A stretch of DNA of 14,927 nt, from positions 1-14,927 of the forward strand of contig CALKIP010000219.1 in assembly GCA_937995995.1 (NCBI GenBank). The letters are read 5' to 3'. Shown here in pieces: positions 7,499 through 14,053 of the stretch (position 1 is its first letter; each line of letters begins with the position of its first letter). The notes under the pieces were generated by a model that saw only the letters and a list, made by a program, of their open reading frames with translations, ran no database searches and was not told the DNA's origin. The DNA comes from an uncultured bacterium. Its GTDB lineage: Bacteria > Gemmatimonadota > Gemmatimonadetes > Longimicrobiales > RSA9. The position numbers and the translations under genes were made by a program.

Positions 7499-9168
7499 TC
7501 CACCACCGAGGCCGTTTCGGCCTCCAGCTTCGTGGGTTCCGCCGGCACGATGCCCTTCCGCTCCATGGCCGCCCGGATGAACGATGCAAAGAGTGGGTGC
7601 GGGCGCATCGGCCGCGACTTCAACTCGGGATGGAACTGGCAGCCGATGAACCACGGGTGATCGGGCAGTTCGATCATTTCGACCAGATTGCCGTCGGGCG
7701 AGAGGCCGCTGAAGCGCATCCCGTTCTCGGCCAGGATATCGCGATAGGCGTTGTTGACTTCATAGCGGTGGCGGTGCCGCTCGCTGATCTCCTGCGCGCC
7801 GTAGATCTCACTCGCACGCGAGCCGGCCCGCAGCCGTGCCGGGTACGTGCCCAGCCGCATGGTCCCGCCCATGTGGGTCACCTGTCGTTGCGAGTCCATG
7901 AGGCAGATCACCGGATCTGCCGTATCACTCAGGAACTCGACCGAGTGCGACTGCTTCAGCCCACAGACGTTGCGCGCGAACTCGATCACCGCGCACTGGA
8001 GTCCGAGACAGATGCCGAAGAACGGAATTCCTCCCGTTCGCACCCGCTCGATCGCCCTGAGCATCCCTTCCACACCCCGAACGCCGAAGCCGCCGGGGAT
8101 CAGGAGCCCATCGTAGCCGTCCAGTCGGTCCAGTGCTTCATCTTCCTCGAACGCCTCGCTCGAGAGCCAATCGATCTCGACACCGACATCATTGGCGATG
8201 CCACCGTGGACCAGCGCCTCCTGGACCGACTTGTACGCATCGATGAGCGCCGTGTACTTGCCGACCACCGCGACGCGGACACGGCCGTTTTTCGGCTCCT
8301 TGATCGTTTCGACCATCTGCGTCCACGGCCCGAGATCCGGGTCATGGCCCTTCAGCCCGAGCCGGTCGACGACGAGTTGATCGAACTTCTGGCGGTGGTA
8401 GTCGAGGGGGACCTCGTAGATCGTCTCCGCATCGCGCCCCTCGATCACTGCGGCGGTGTCCACGTTCGTGAACAGCGCGATCTTGCGCCTCATGTTCTCG
8501 TCGAGTGGACGGTCGGCGCGGCAGATCAGCACGTCCGGCTGGATCCCGATCTCCATGAGCTCACGCACCGAGTGCTGCGTGGGCTTCGTCTTCAACTCGC
8601 CCGCCGCCGCGATGTACGGGATCAGCGTGAGGTGCACGAAGAGCGTGTGCTCGCGGCCCACGTCCTGGCGGAACTGCCGGATCGCCTCCAGGAACGGCAG
8701 CGACTCCATGTCACCCACCGTGCCGCCGATCTCGGTGATGACCACATCGTGGTTCGCCGAGAGCCGCCGGATCGCCGCCTTGATCTCGTCCGTGATGTGC
8801 GGGATGACCTGCACAGTGGCGCCCAGGTAGTCGCCTCGGCGCTCCTTGGTGATCACGTCCCGGTAGATCCGACCACTCGTGATGTTGTTCGCCTGTGAGA
8901 GCGACTCGTCGATGAAGCGCTCGTAGTGGCCCAGGTCGAGGTCGGTCTCCGCACCATCGTCCGTCACGAAGACCTCACCGTGCTGGAACGGTGAGAGCGT
9001 GCCCGGATCTACGTTGATGTAGGGATCGAACTTCTGAATCGTCACCCGCAGCCCGCGCTCGACCAGCAGCCGCCCAAGTGAAGCGGCGGCGATGCCCTTG
9101 CCGAGAGAAGAGACTACGCCGCCGGTCACGAAGATGTACTTGGTCGGTGGACGAATCTCGTCGGTCAT
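7495..9168 (-). CDS. pyrG: CTP synthase (glutamine-hydrolysing)
   Basis: Makes CTP from UTP with ATP and glutamine. The 557 residues contain the synthetase domain, starting with TKYIFVTGGVVSSLGKG (9-25), then QKFDPYINVDPGTLSPFQHG (45-64), GAETDLDLGHYERF (72-85) and EIGGTVGDMES (146-156). The class I glutamine amidotransferase domain follows, with LIPGGFGVRG (356-365), the nucleophile C387 in FFGICLGLQCA, and the H513/E515 pair in FHPEL. Length and all catalytic residues are normal. The ATG at 9168 gives the standard N-terminus; the frame is open further up to 9405, but that sequence is antisense-like and overlaps kdsB. It sits 46 bases after kdsB and overlaps kdsA. A kdsB-pyrG pairing also occurs in chlamydiae as I recall, and makes sense because KdsB consumes CTP. 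Confidence 0.98.
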   Translation of the reverse strand: MTDEIRPPTKYIFVTGGVVSSLGKGIAAASLGRLLVERGLRVTIQKFDPYINVDPGTLSPFQHGEVFVTDDGAETDLDLGHYERFIDESLSQANNITSGRIYRDVITKERRGDYLGATVQVIPHITDEIKAAIRRLSANHDVVITEIGGTVGDMESLPFLEAIRQFRQDVGREHTLFVHLTLIPYIAAAGELKTKPTQHSVRELMEIGIQPDVLICRADRPLDENMRRKIALFTNVDTAAVIEGRDAETIYEVPLDYHRQKFDQLVVDRLGLKGHDPDLGPWTQMVETIKEPKNGRVRVAVVGKYTALIDAYKSVQEALVHGGIANDVGVEIDWLSSEAFEEDEALDRLDGYDGLLIPGGFGVRGVEGMLRAIERVRTGGIPFFGICLGLQCAVIEFARNVCGLKQSHSVEFLSDTADPVICLMDSQRQVTHMGGTMRLGTYPARLRAGSRASEIYGAQEISERHRHRYEVNNAYRDILAENGMRFSGLSPDGNLVEMIELPDHPWFIGCQFHPELKSRPMRPHPLFASFIRAAMERKGIVPAEPTKLEAETASVVE

Positions 9169-9214
9169 TCGGTTTCCACGTCGTTGAGATGAATCACTTC
9201 GCCGTTGCCAAATA

Positions 9215-9982
9215 TCACGTTCTCGCCAACGCCATGAGGCGCGCCTCCGCGCGCCTGGCGTCCTCGATCGTATCGATGCCGCCCTCAGCCGAATCCACGA
9301 CACCCACGCCGATCGAGAGACCCGCGGCAAGTGCACGGAGCTGCTCCAGCTTCTCGATCTGCTCCAGCGCGCCACCGGGCAGTGCCACCCAGCGCGCGAG
9401 CGCATCCCGGGTGTATGCGTACACTCCGAGATGTCTCAGGTACCGTTCGGACGCCAACTCCTCGGGCGAGGGTACCCGGTCCCGGGTGTGCGGAATCGGC
9501 GAGCGCGAAAAGTAGAGCGCGCCGCCGTCGTCACGCCGTACCACCTTGACCACCGCCGGGTCGCGCCACGCCTCCAGCGAGTGCACCGGCGTCGCGGCGG
9601 TACCCACATCCCAGCCCTCTGCCACGAGCCGTGCGGCGGCCGCCACCGGCGTTTCCTCCATGAACGGCTCGTCGCCCTGCACGTTGACGATGATGTCGAA
9701 TTTCGCGTACGCCGGGCGCGCGGCGACCTCCGCCACGCGATCTGTACCCGACGGGTGCGACGCCGCAGTCATCTCGACCGCAGCGCCCACGGTCCGGCAC
9801 GCCTCCGCCACCTCTTCGCTGTCCGTCGCGACGACGACCGCATCGAAGATGTCCATGCGCCGGACGCGCTGCCAGACCCATTCGATGAGAGGGCGCCCGG
9901 CCAGAGGATGGAGCGGCTTGCGCGGCAAGCGCTCCGACCCGATTCGGGCGGGTATCACGCCGAGGATTCGTGGCGCGGGCAT
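9215..9982 (-). CDS. kdsB: 3-deoxy-manno-octulosonate cytidylyltransferase (CMP-KDO synthetase)
   Basis: Activates KDO with CTP to CMP-KDO, the donor for KDO transfer to lipid A. The 255-residue protein begins with the nucleotide-binding signature VIPARIGSERLPRKPL (9-24, then AGRPLIEW). It then shows VVVATDSEEV, HPSGTDRVAE (76-85), VNVQGDEPF (99-107, metal and CTP binding), ALYFSRSPIPH and YLRHLGVYAYTRDAL, and the EQIEKLEQLRAL segment typical of KdsB. Length matches the family (about 250). The ATG at 9982 is the only possible start, since an in-frame TGA lies three codons upstream. There is no good Shine-Dalgarno sequence in front of it, although the predicted leader is about 43 bases long. 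It is the first gene of the operon. Confidence 0.97.
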   Translation of the reverse strand: MPAPRILGVIPARIGSERLPRKPLHPLAGRPLIEWVWQRVRRMDIFDAVVVATDSEEVAEACRTVGAAVEMTAASHPSGTDRVAEVAARPAYAKFDIIVNVQGDEPFMEETPVAAAARLVAEGWDVGTAATPVHSLEAWRDPAVVKVVRRDDGGALYFSRSPIPHTRDRVPSPEELASERYLRHLGVYAYTRDALARWVALPGGALEQIEKLEQLRALAAGLSIGVGVVDSAEGGIDTIEDARRAEARLMALART

Positions 9983-10031
9983 TGGATGTCAGTGAGAAAG
10001 GGCCGCGTGTCACATGCAATTTTCACGCCTG

Positions 10032-10060
10032 AATGTAGCGGCACGCGTGGGGAGTGTCAA
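10032..10060 (-). promoter_or_regulatory. Predicted sigma-70-type promoter of the kdsB-to-rpoN operon
   Basis: On the minus strand a perfect -35 hexamer TTGACA (10060-10055) is followed after exactly 17 bases by TACATT (10037-10032), a 4-of-6 match to the -10 consensus with the key first A and last T. Transcription would begin near 10025, giving a leader of about 43 bases before the kdsB ATG at 9982. The 167-base gap that holds it is the only space before the long run of overlapping genes, which supports the call. Not tested; some lineages use somewhat different consensus sequences. Confidence 0.7.
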
Positions 10061-10149
10061 AGCCGATGTGAGGGCGCAACGTGTGCCACAGGCCAGGGCC
10101 GGGCCGTACCGGGTGAGAGGACGTCGGACAGGGCTCGGGCCGGTTCCGC

Positions 10150-11685
10150 CTACGGCCGCCTCCACGGGCGGTCGTCGCCGAACGGCCACGTGAGTCCAAT
10201 GTCGACATCGATGTCATCCAGCGGGTCGGCGGGGTTCGTCATGATCCGCACGTAGGGGCTGAAGAACTTGAGGCGAACCCCGATGTTCTGCTCGAGGTCA
10301 CGATCCGTAAACTCCGACCACGCCATGCCGATCGCGTGGATGAGCTGAAGTTCGGGAGGGCCCAGGATCCAGAGGCTCATCCGTTCCGGAAGCGGGATCC
10401 GGTACATCGACTCGACGAAGACGAGCCGGTCGCCGCGGAACTCGGCCACATCGAACGTATTCAATGTGCCGGAGCCGCCGACGAAGCTCCAGCGCTGGAG
10501 CGGCAGTGACTCCGTGCCGGGGAGCGGCCCCTGGAAGCGCCACTCGACTTCGAGGAGATGGTCGGCCAGGGCATCCATCGCCCACTCGCCCCAGGCGACG
10601 AAGCGTCCGAACGAGAAGTCGCCTCCGAGCACGCTCTCGGCGAACTCGAAGTCCACTCCGGCCTCCGCCGCGGCGTTTCGGCCGATCCAGTCGCCGGCCA
10701 GTTCGAGGACGAGACTCGAGATCCGCCCCTCGTTGATCGGCAGGTTGGGTCTCGGATCGTCGCCGAAGAGGGTCCAGGGATCTCCTGCCCCGAGCGACTC
10801 CGCGTCCTCCAGCTGTGCACGGAGCACGGCCGTCGCGCCCAGTCCTTCACGGCCGAAGTCCCGAGAGATCTCGGCGTATGCCCGTTGGGCTTCCCAGTAG
10901 TCGCGGTAGTCTTTGCCCCTGACCAGGAAGGAGAGGCTGTTGCGCAAATCGCCGCGGATCCAGCGCTCGTTCGTCACGGTCCGCTTCTCGCCGCCGAAGG
11001 CGAAGTGCGTGCGCCCGCGCCGGGCGGCGAGTGCGAGCCCGCCGTTCAGCGCCCCTCGCCCCGACGCATAGCCGACCCACCCCTCGAGCCCAGGCTCGGT
11101 TCGCCCCATGGGCGGGAGCAGGAGTTCTCCACCCCACTCGAGGGAGAGCGCGTCCACGCGGTCGTAGGTCGGCGCATGGAAGCCGAACAGGCCGTCGAAC
11201 TCGAAGGTGGGTCGCTCGAGCGTGCCCTCGATGCGCAGCGTACCGCCAGGCTCTCGGATCACGGTGTACGGTGCCAGGGGCTCATCGACCCTCTCGCCCT
11301 CGATGCGCGCGAGCGCCGACGGGTACAGCCCTCCCGCCACGTTGACCACATCGCCGTACACCCGTGCCGGGGGGCGGATGAACATGTTGGCGTCCACCCC
11401 GATCACGTCTCCGGCGACGGCGCCCTCGAGGGTCAGCGTGGCGCCCACGACGAGGAGCGTGCCCGGCACACTGTCGCCTTGGGCAATGAGCGTATCTCGC
11501 GAGATGAGGAGATAGTTGCCGGTTCCGATGAGCTGGTCGAGGCGGCGGTCGAGGTCGGCTTCGCCCCGACCCATGAGGACGACGTCCTGGGCGGCTGCCT
11601 CCGACGGCCAGGCGAAGAGCAGCGCAGCGAATGCGAGCAGAAGGCGGGCGGCGCCAGAACCCGACAATATCGGCCAGGGGCGCAT
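10150..11685 (-). CDS. Exported outer-membrane beta-barrel protein of unknown function
   Basis: I do not recognise a named family. With the ATG at 11685 the product is 511 residues: a signal peptide (hydrophobic 15-26, likely cut near SEAAAQ at about 33), a short beta-rich region (73-135), and a long aromatic-rich C-terminal part (about 180-500) of alternating strands. The 73-135 region has hydrophobic/glycine periodicity (LLVVGATLTLEGAVAGDVIG, then ARVYGDVVNVAGGL), resembling the stacked-strand repeat of bactofilin-like polymer-forming domains. The C-terminal part looks like a transmembrane barrel; the stretch VGGSGTL and FRGDRLVFVESMYRIPLP (416-433) recalls the Omp85/BamA barrel, where a GD...EYR.PL pattern marks late strands. 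The chosen start has AAGG 6 bases upstream; the longer frame to 11772 adds arginine/serine-rich sequence before the signal peptide. It lies alone between xerD and the kds operon. Confidence 0.75.
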   Translation of the reverse strand: MRPWPILSGSGAARLLLAFAALLFAWPSEAAAQDVVLMGRGEADLDRRLDQLIGTGNYLLISRDTLIAQGDSVPGTLLVVGATLTLEGAVAGDVIGVDANMFIRPPARVYGDVVNVAGGLYPSALARIEGERVDEPLAPYTVIREPGGTLRIEGTLERPTFEFDGLFGFHAPTYDRVDALSLEWGGELLLPPMGRTEPGLEGWVGYASGRGALNGGLALAARRGRTHFAFGGEKRTVTNERWIRGDLRNSLSFLVRGKDYRDYWEAQRAYAEISRDFGREGLGATAVLRAQLEDAESLGAGDPWTLFGDDPRPNLPINEGRISSLVLELAGDWIGRNAAAEAGVDFEFAESVLGGDFSFGRFVAWGEWAMDALADHLLEVEWRFQGPLPGTESLPLQRWSFVGGSGTLNTFDVAEFRGDRLVFVESMYRIPLPERMSLWILGPPELQLIHAIGMAWSEFTDRDLEQNIGVRLKFFSPYVRIMTNPADPLDDIDVDIGLTWPFGDDRPWRRP

Positions 11686-11956
11686 GGCCGCCTTCGCTGG
11701 CGATGGATTCCGGGCGGAACTGTTCGCCCCGGACCGGGTGCGTTCCGTGCCGAATCGCCTGGATCTCGTCATTCCAGCCGGGCTCCTCCATCCATGCCGA
11801 CCCCTCGAGCTACTCCGGGAGGTTCACGCCCTCCATGAACATTCCCGCCTCCGCCGGTGTGCAAGGACCGGGCGAGGCCACGATGCGCCAGGGCCGAAGG
11901 GTCTCGACCCGTCACCGGGCGCTCCCTTCAATCGTGTACTCGATGTCCCTTTTCAC
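11686..11956 (-). pseudogene. Gap after xerD with protein-like sequence broken by two stops (possible gene remnant)
   Basis: This 267-base gap between xerD and the barrel gene has no intact gene. In one minus-strand frame, starting at a GTG (11956) that overlaps the xerD stop, the translation looks like normal protein: VKRDIEYTIEGSAR, then TGA (11914-11912), then 33 residues ending in AGMFMEGVNLPE, then TAG (11812-11810), then LEGSAWMEEPGWNDEIQAI and on towards the barrel start. Third codon positions are mostly G or C throughout, as in the real genes nearby, and the opposite strand reads as a typical serine/proline/arginine shadow. Options are a decayed small gene, one or two short real ORFs, or chance. 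No relative is recognised and no convincing promoter or terminator is seen here. Confidence 0.25.
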
Positions 11957-12843
11957 GCCCGTGGGTGGAAGCGTCGATGCACGTCGCGCAGGTACTCCCG
12001 GTCCACGTGTGTGTAGATCTGCGTCGTCGAGATGTCGGCATGCCCGAGCATCTCCTGGACGGCGGCCAGATCGGCGCCCCCTTCCAGGAGGTGCGTGGCG
12101 AAGGAGTGCCGCAGGGTATGGGGCGTCACGTGCTTTTCGATCCCTGCACGCTCCACTTGCTTGCGCAGGATCTTCCACACGCCCATGCGCGAGAGCGGCC
12201 TCCCGTGCGCGTTGAGAAAGACGACGCCCTCACCGCGCCCGTTCTCGAGTCTCGGCCGACATTCGCGCAGGTAGACGTCCAGTGCCCGAATCGCACTGCG
12301 CCCGATCGGCACCAGCCGCTCCTTCGCACCCTTTCCGAAGACGCTGGCAAAGGCCTCCTCGAAGGAGATGTCGCGGATGCGAAGCGAGGTGAGTTCGCTC
12401 ACCCGTACGCCCGATGCATAGGCGAACTCGAGGATCGCCTTGTCCCGCCAGAAGAGGCGGTCGGCAGGATCCGGTGCATCGAGTAGCCGCTCGATCTCGG
12501 CGCGGCTCAGCACGCCGGGCAGGCGTCGCCACACGCGGGGCGGCTCGAGGCGCTCACTCGGGTCCGCCACGACGACGCCTTCCGCCAACAGGAAGGCGTA
12601 GTAGGTTCGGATCGCCGAGATCCCACGCCGGATCGACGTCGCCTGGAGCCCCTGATCCTTGAGCTGGTAGACGTACTCCCGCAGATGCGTCGCCGTCGCC
12701 TCGCCGGGCCGGCTAATCCCCTGCTCGCGCAGGAACGCGATCAGGCGGCCCACATCGCGGCCGTAGGCGTCCAGCGTGCGCGGCGATAGCCCACGCTCGA
12801 GAGAAAGGTGGTCGAGGAACGACTGAAGATGATACGCACTCAT
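11953..12843 (-). CDS. xerD: Site-specific tyrosine recombinase XerD
   Basis: XerD acts with XerC at the dif site to resolve chromosome dimers at cell division. The 296-residue length is standard. An N-terminal SAM-like core-binding domain (about 1-90, with LSPRTLDAYGRDVGRLIAFL) precedes the catalytic domain, in which all six active residues are visible: R147 (GVRVSEL), K171 (GKGAKER), H242 and R245 (PHTLRHSFATHLL), H268 (LGHADIST) and the nucleophile Y277 (TQIYTHV). The ending, with IYTHVDREYLRDVHRRFHPRA split across 276-296, is XerD-like rather than XerC-like. The ATG at 12843 overlaps the dedA stop (ATGA); the longer frame to 13275 is out-of-frame dedA sequence. No mobile-element context is seen, so this is the housekeeping recombinase. 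Confidence 0.95.
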   Translation of the reverse strand: MSAYHLQSFLDHLSLERGLSPRTLDAYGRDVGRLIAFLREQGISRPGEATATHLREYVYQLKDQGLQATSIRRGISAIRTYYAFLLAEGVVVADPSERLEPPRVWRRLPGVLSRAEIERLLDAPDPADRLFWRDKAILEFAYASGVRVSELTSLRIRDISFEEAFASVFGKGAKERLVPIGRSAIRALDVYLRECRPRLENGRGEGVVFLNAHGRPLSRMGVWKILRKQVERAGIEKHVTPHTLRHSFATHLLEGGADLAAVQEMLGHADISTTQIYTHVDREYLRDVHRRFHPRA

Positions 12844-13454
12844 CTCTGCCGACGTAGGCGACGCGAGCGCCACCACCAGATCAGGACAGCCACGACGGCG
12901 ACGATCGCGATCCAGAGCAGCATGCCGCTCGCCTGTGAGAAGATCTGGACGATCGTCTCCCAGCGGCGACCGGCCGCGGCTCCGAGGGCCACCAATGCGC
13001 CGTACCAGATGCCCGAGGCGGCAGCCAGCGGGACGATGACGCGAGCGAGCGGCACATGCGTGATCCCTGCGAAGACCGGCACCATCGCCCGGAATGCGGG
13101 GAGGAAGCGGCTGATGAAGATCGCGGGCACGCCCCAGCGGTGGTAGAAGCGCTCGATCTGCGCGAGTTGGTGCGGGTGCAGGAGCCAGTGCCCCGCCGGG
13201 GTGCCGAAAAACGCCCGGCCATACCTGCGGGCCAGGCCAAATACCCCGATCGCGCCGATCACGTTCGCGAGCCACGTGACGAGGAAGATGATCACCGGAT
13301 CCGCTTCGCCCGCCGCCGCGAGAAATGCCCCGAAGAGCACGAAGGTGTCGGCCGGAACCGGCGGCACGATGTTCTCCACCGCGGCGCCCATGCCGATCAC
13401 GAGGTAGGTCAGGACCGGCGGAAGCCCCGCGAGCTGCTGGACGAGGTCGCTGAT
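12840..13454 (-). CDS. DedA-family (SNARE-associated, VTT) membrane protein
   Basis: A polytopic inner-membrane protein. Family marks (numbered from the proposed start) are the re-entrant loop GAAVENIVPPVPADT (23-37), ISRFLPAFRAMVPVFAG (114-130), GIWYGALVALG (148-158) and a C-terminal helix (about 178-195) followed by an arginine-rich tail. DedA proteins support membrane homeostasis, and some members flip undecaprenyl phosphate or phosphatidylethanolamine; the substrate here is unknown. The start is odd: the only in-frame ATG upstream (13580) lies 104 bases inside ispF and adds 42 arginine-rich residues, while the first GTG downstream (13400) cuts the first membrane segment. An ATC at 13454, 22 bases after the ispF stop and behind GGGAGGGG, gives 204 residues and a normal DedA N-terminus, so I use it provisionally. 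The 3' end overlaps xerD. Confidence 0.85.
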   Translation of the reverse strand: MSDLVQQLAGLPPVLTYLVIGMGAAVENIVPPVPADTFVLFGAFLAAAGEADPVIIFLVTWLANVIGAIGVFGLARRYGRAFFGTPAGHWLLHPHQLAQIERFYHRWGVPAIFISRFLPAFRAMVPVFAGITHVPLARVIVPLAAASGIWYGALVALGAAAGRRWETIVQIFSQASGMLLWIAIVAVVAVLIWWWRSRRLRRQR

Positions 13455-13456
13455 GG

Positions 13457-13464
13457 CCCCTCCC
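13457..13464 (-). promoter_or_regulatory. Strong Shine-Dalgarno sequence in front of the proposed ATC start of dedA
   Basis: On the minus strand GGGAGGGG lies in the 22-base gap between the ispF stop and an in-frame ATC; its GGAGG core ends 4 bases before the codon. It is among the best ribosome-binding sequences in the window and points at a place where no ATG, GTG or TTG exists, which is why it decides the start proposed for dedA. Confidence 0.5.
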
Positions 13465-13476
13465 GCGTACGCCGCC

Positions 13477-13956
13477 TCAGTCGCCGAGGGTGTCGATGAG
13501 TGCCACCGCGACCGTCGCGATTCCCTCGCCCCGCCCGATCCAGCCCATCGTCTCGTTCGTCTTCCCCTTGACCGAGACATGCTCCGCGTCGACGCCGACC
13601 GTCGCGGCCAGTCGCTCTCGCATGGCGGGCACGTACGGTGCCAGCTTCGGCGCCTCGCAGATCACCGTCACGTCGATGTTGACGACCCTGAAGCCACGCT
13701 CTTCGAGGAGGCCGACCGCGCGGCGGAGGAGGTCGATCGAGTCCGCACCCCGCCACCGTTCGTCGGATGGCGGGAAGTGCGTGCCGATGTCACCCAGCGC
13801 GGCGGCGCCCAGGAGCGCATCCGTCACCGCGTGGGCCACGGCATCGGCGTCCGAGTGGCCGGTCAGTCCCTGCTCGTGGGGAATGTGGATGCCGCCCAGG
13901 ATGAGGGGGCGGTCGGGAGCGAAACGGTGCGAATCATAACCGATACCGACCCTCAT
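13477..13956 (-). CDS. ispF: 2-C-methyl-D-erythritol 2,4-cyclodiphosphate synthase
   Basis: Cyclises CDP-methylerythritol 2-phosphate in the MEP isoprenoid pathway, releasing CMP; a trimeric zinc enzyme. At 159 residues it has the standard length. The zinc ligands D8 and H10 (RVGIGYDSHRF, 2-12) and H42 (HSDADAVAHAVTDALLGA) are present, as are GDIGTHFPPSD (55-65) and the C-terminal VKGKTNETMGWIGRGEGIA block (129-147). The ATG at 13956 has GGGAG 7 bases upstream; the open frame up to 14160 is a shadow of mqnC. It stands alone without ispD. Its link to mqnC may be metabolic, since menaquinone needs a polyprenyl tail (inference). Confidence 0.97.
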   Translation of the reverse strand: MRVGIGYDSHRFAPDRPLILGGIHIPHEQGLTGHSDADAVAHAVTDALLGAAALGDIGTHFPPSDERWRGADSIDLLRRAVGLLEERGFRVVNIDVTVICEAPKLAPYVPAMRERLAATVGVDAEHVSVKGKTNETMGWIGRGEGIATVAVALIDTLGD

Positions 13957-13983
13957 GGCGCCGCTCCCTCCGCCAACCGGGTG

Positions 13984-14031
13984 GGAACTGCGCAAGGAAA
14001 CGCACCCGTACAGGCCGGGCTTGCGCGTTCC
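13984..14031 (-). promoter_or_regulatory. Long imperfect hairpin between mqnC and ispF
   Basis: Two arms of 12 paired bases enclose a 23-base loop. On the plus strand GGAAC, an unpaired T, and GCGCAAG (13984-13996) pair with CTTGCGC and GTTCC (14020-14031). Inside, CCCG (14005-14008) can pair with CGGG (14016-14019), stacking on the outer stem. It lies wholly in the 97-base gap between the mqnC stop and the ispF start. No run of T follows on the minus strand, so a classical terminator is unlikely; an RNA-processing or stability element or an attenuating structure is possible. Confidence 0.55.
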
Positions 14032-14053
14032 GCCGCTCTGACCTCGGTTCGCA

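Noticed and set aside
7597..8898. A 433-residue plus-strand open frame opposite pyrG
   Set aside because: Antisense shadow of CTP synthase created by the high GC at third codon positions; no motif or start context.
10076..10088. TGGCAC...TTGC resembling a sigma-54 promoter upstream of kdsB on the minus strand
   Set aside because: The GG to GC distance is 8 bases instead of the required 10, and the alternative register loses the TTGC element; the sigma-70-type promoter next to it is much better.
9983..10149. A rho-independent terminator after the barrel gene
   Set aside because: GC-rich short repeats (GGCC-type) are present, but there is no clear stem followed by a T-run.
10150..11685. The barrel protein as LptD, the outer-membrane LPS translocon
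   Set aside because: It is too short, has no OstA-type N-terminal domain and lacks the expected cysteine pattern; the N-terminal region looks like a polymer-forming repeat instead.
11840..11875. A promoter for the barrel gene (TTGCAC with TGTTCA 17 bases on)
   Set aside because: The -10 element matches the consensus at only two of six positions and lacks the conserved A.
11899..11956. Selenocysteine insertion at the in-frame TGA after xerD
   Set aside because: The downstream inverted repeat is only 5 bp with a 2-base gap and starts right after the TGA, unlike known bacterial SECIS elements; no sel genes are visible and a second stop follows.
12844..13275. N-terminal extension of the XerD frame
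   Set aside because: The extra 144 residues are arginine/proline-rich out-of-frame dedA sequence; the internal ATG gives the standard 296-residue XerD.
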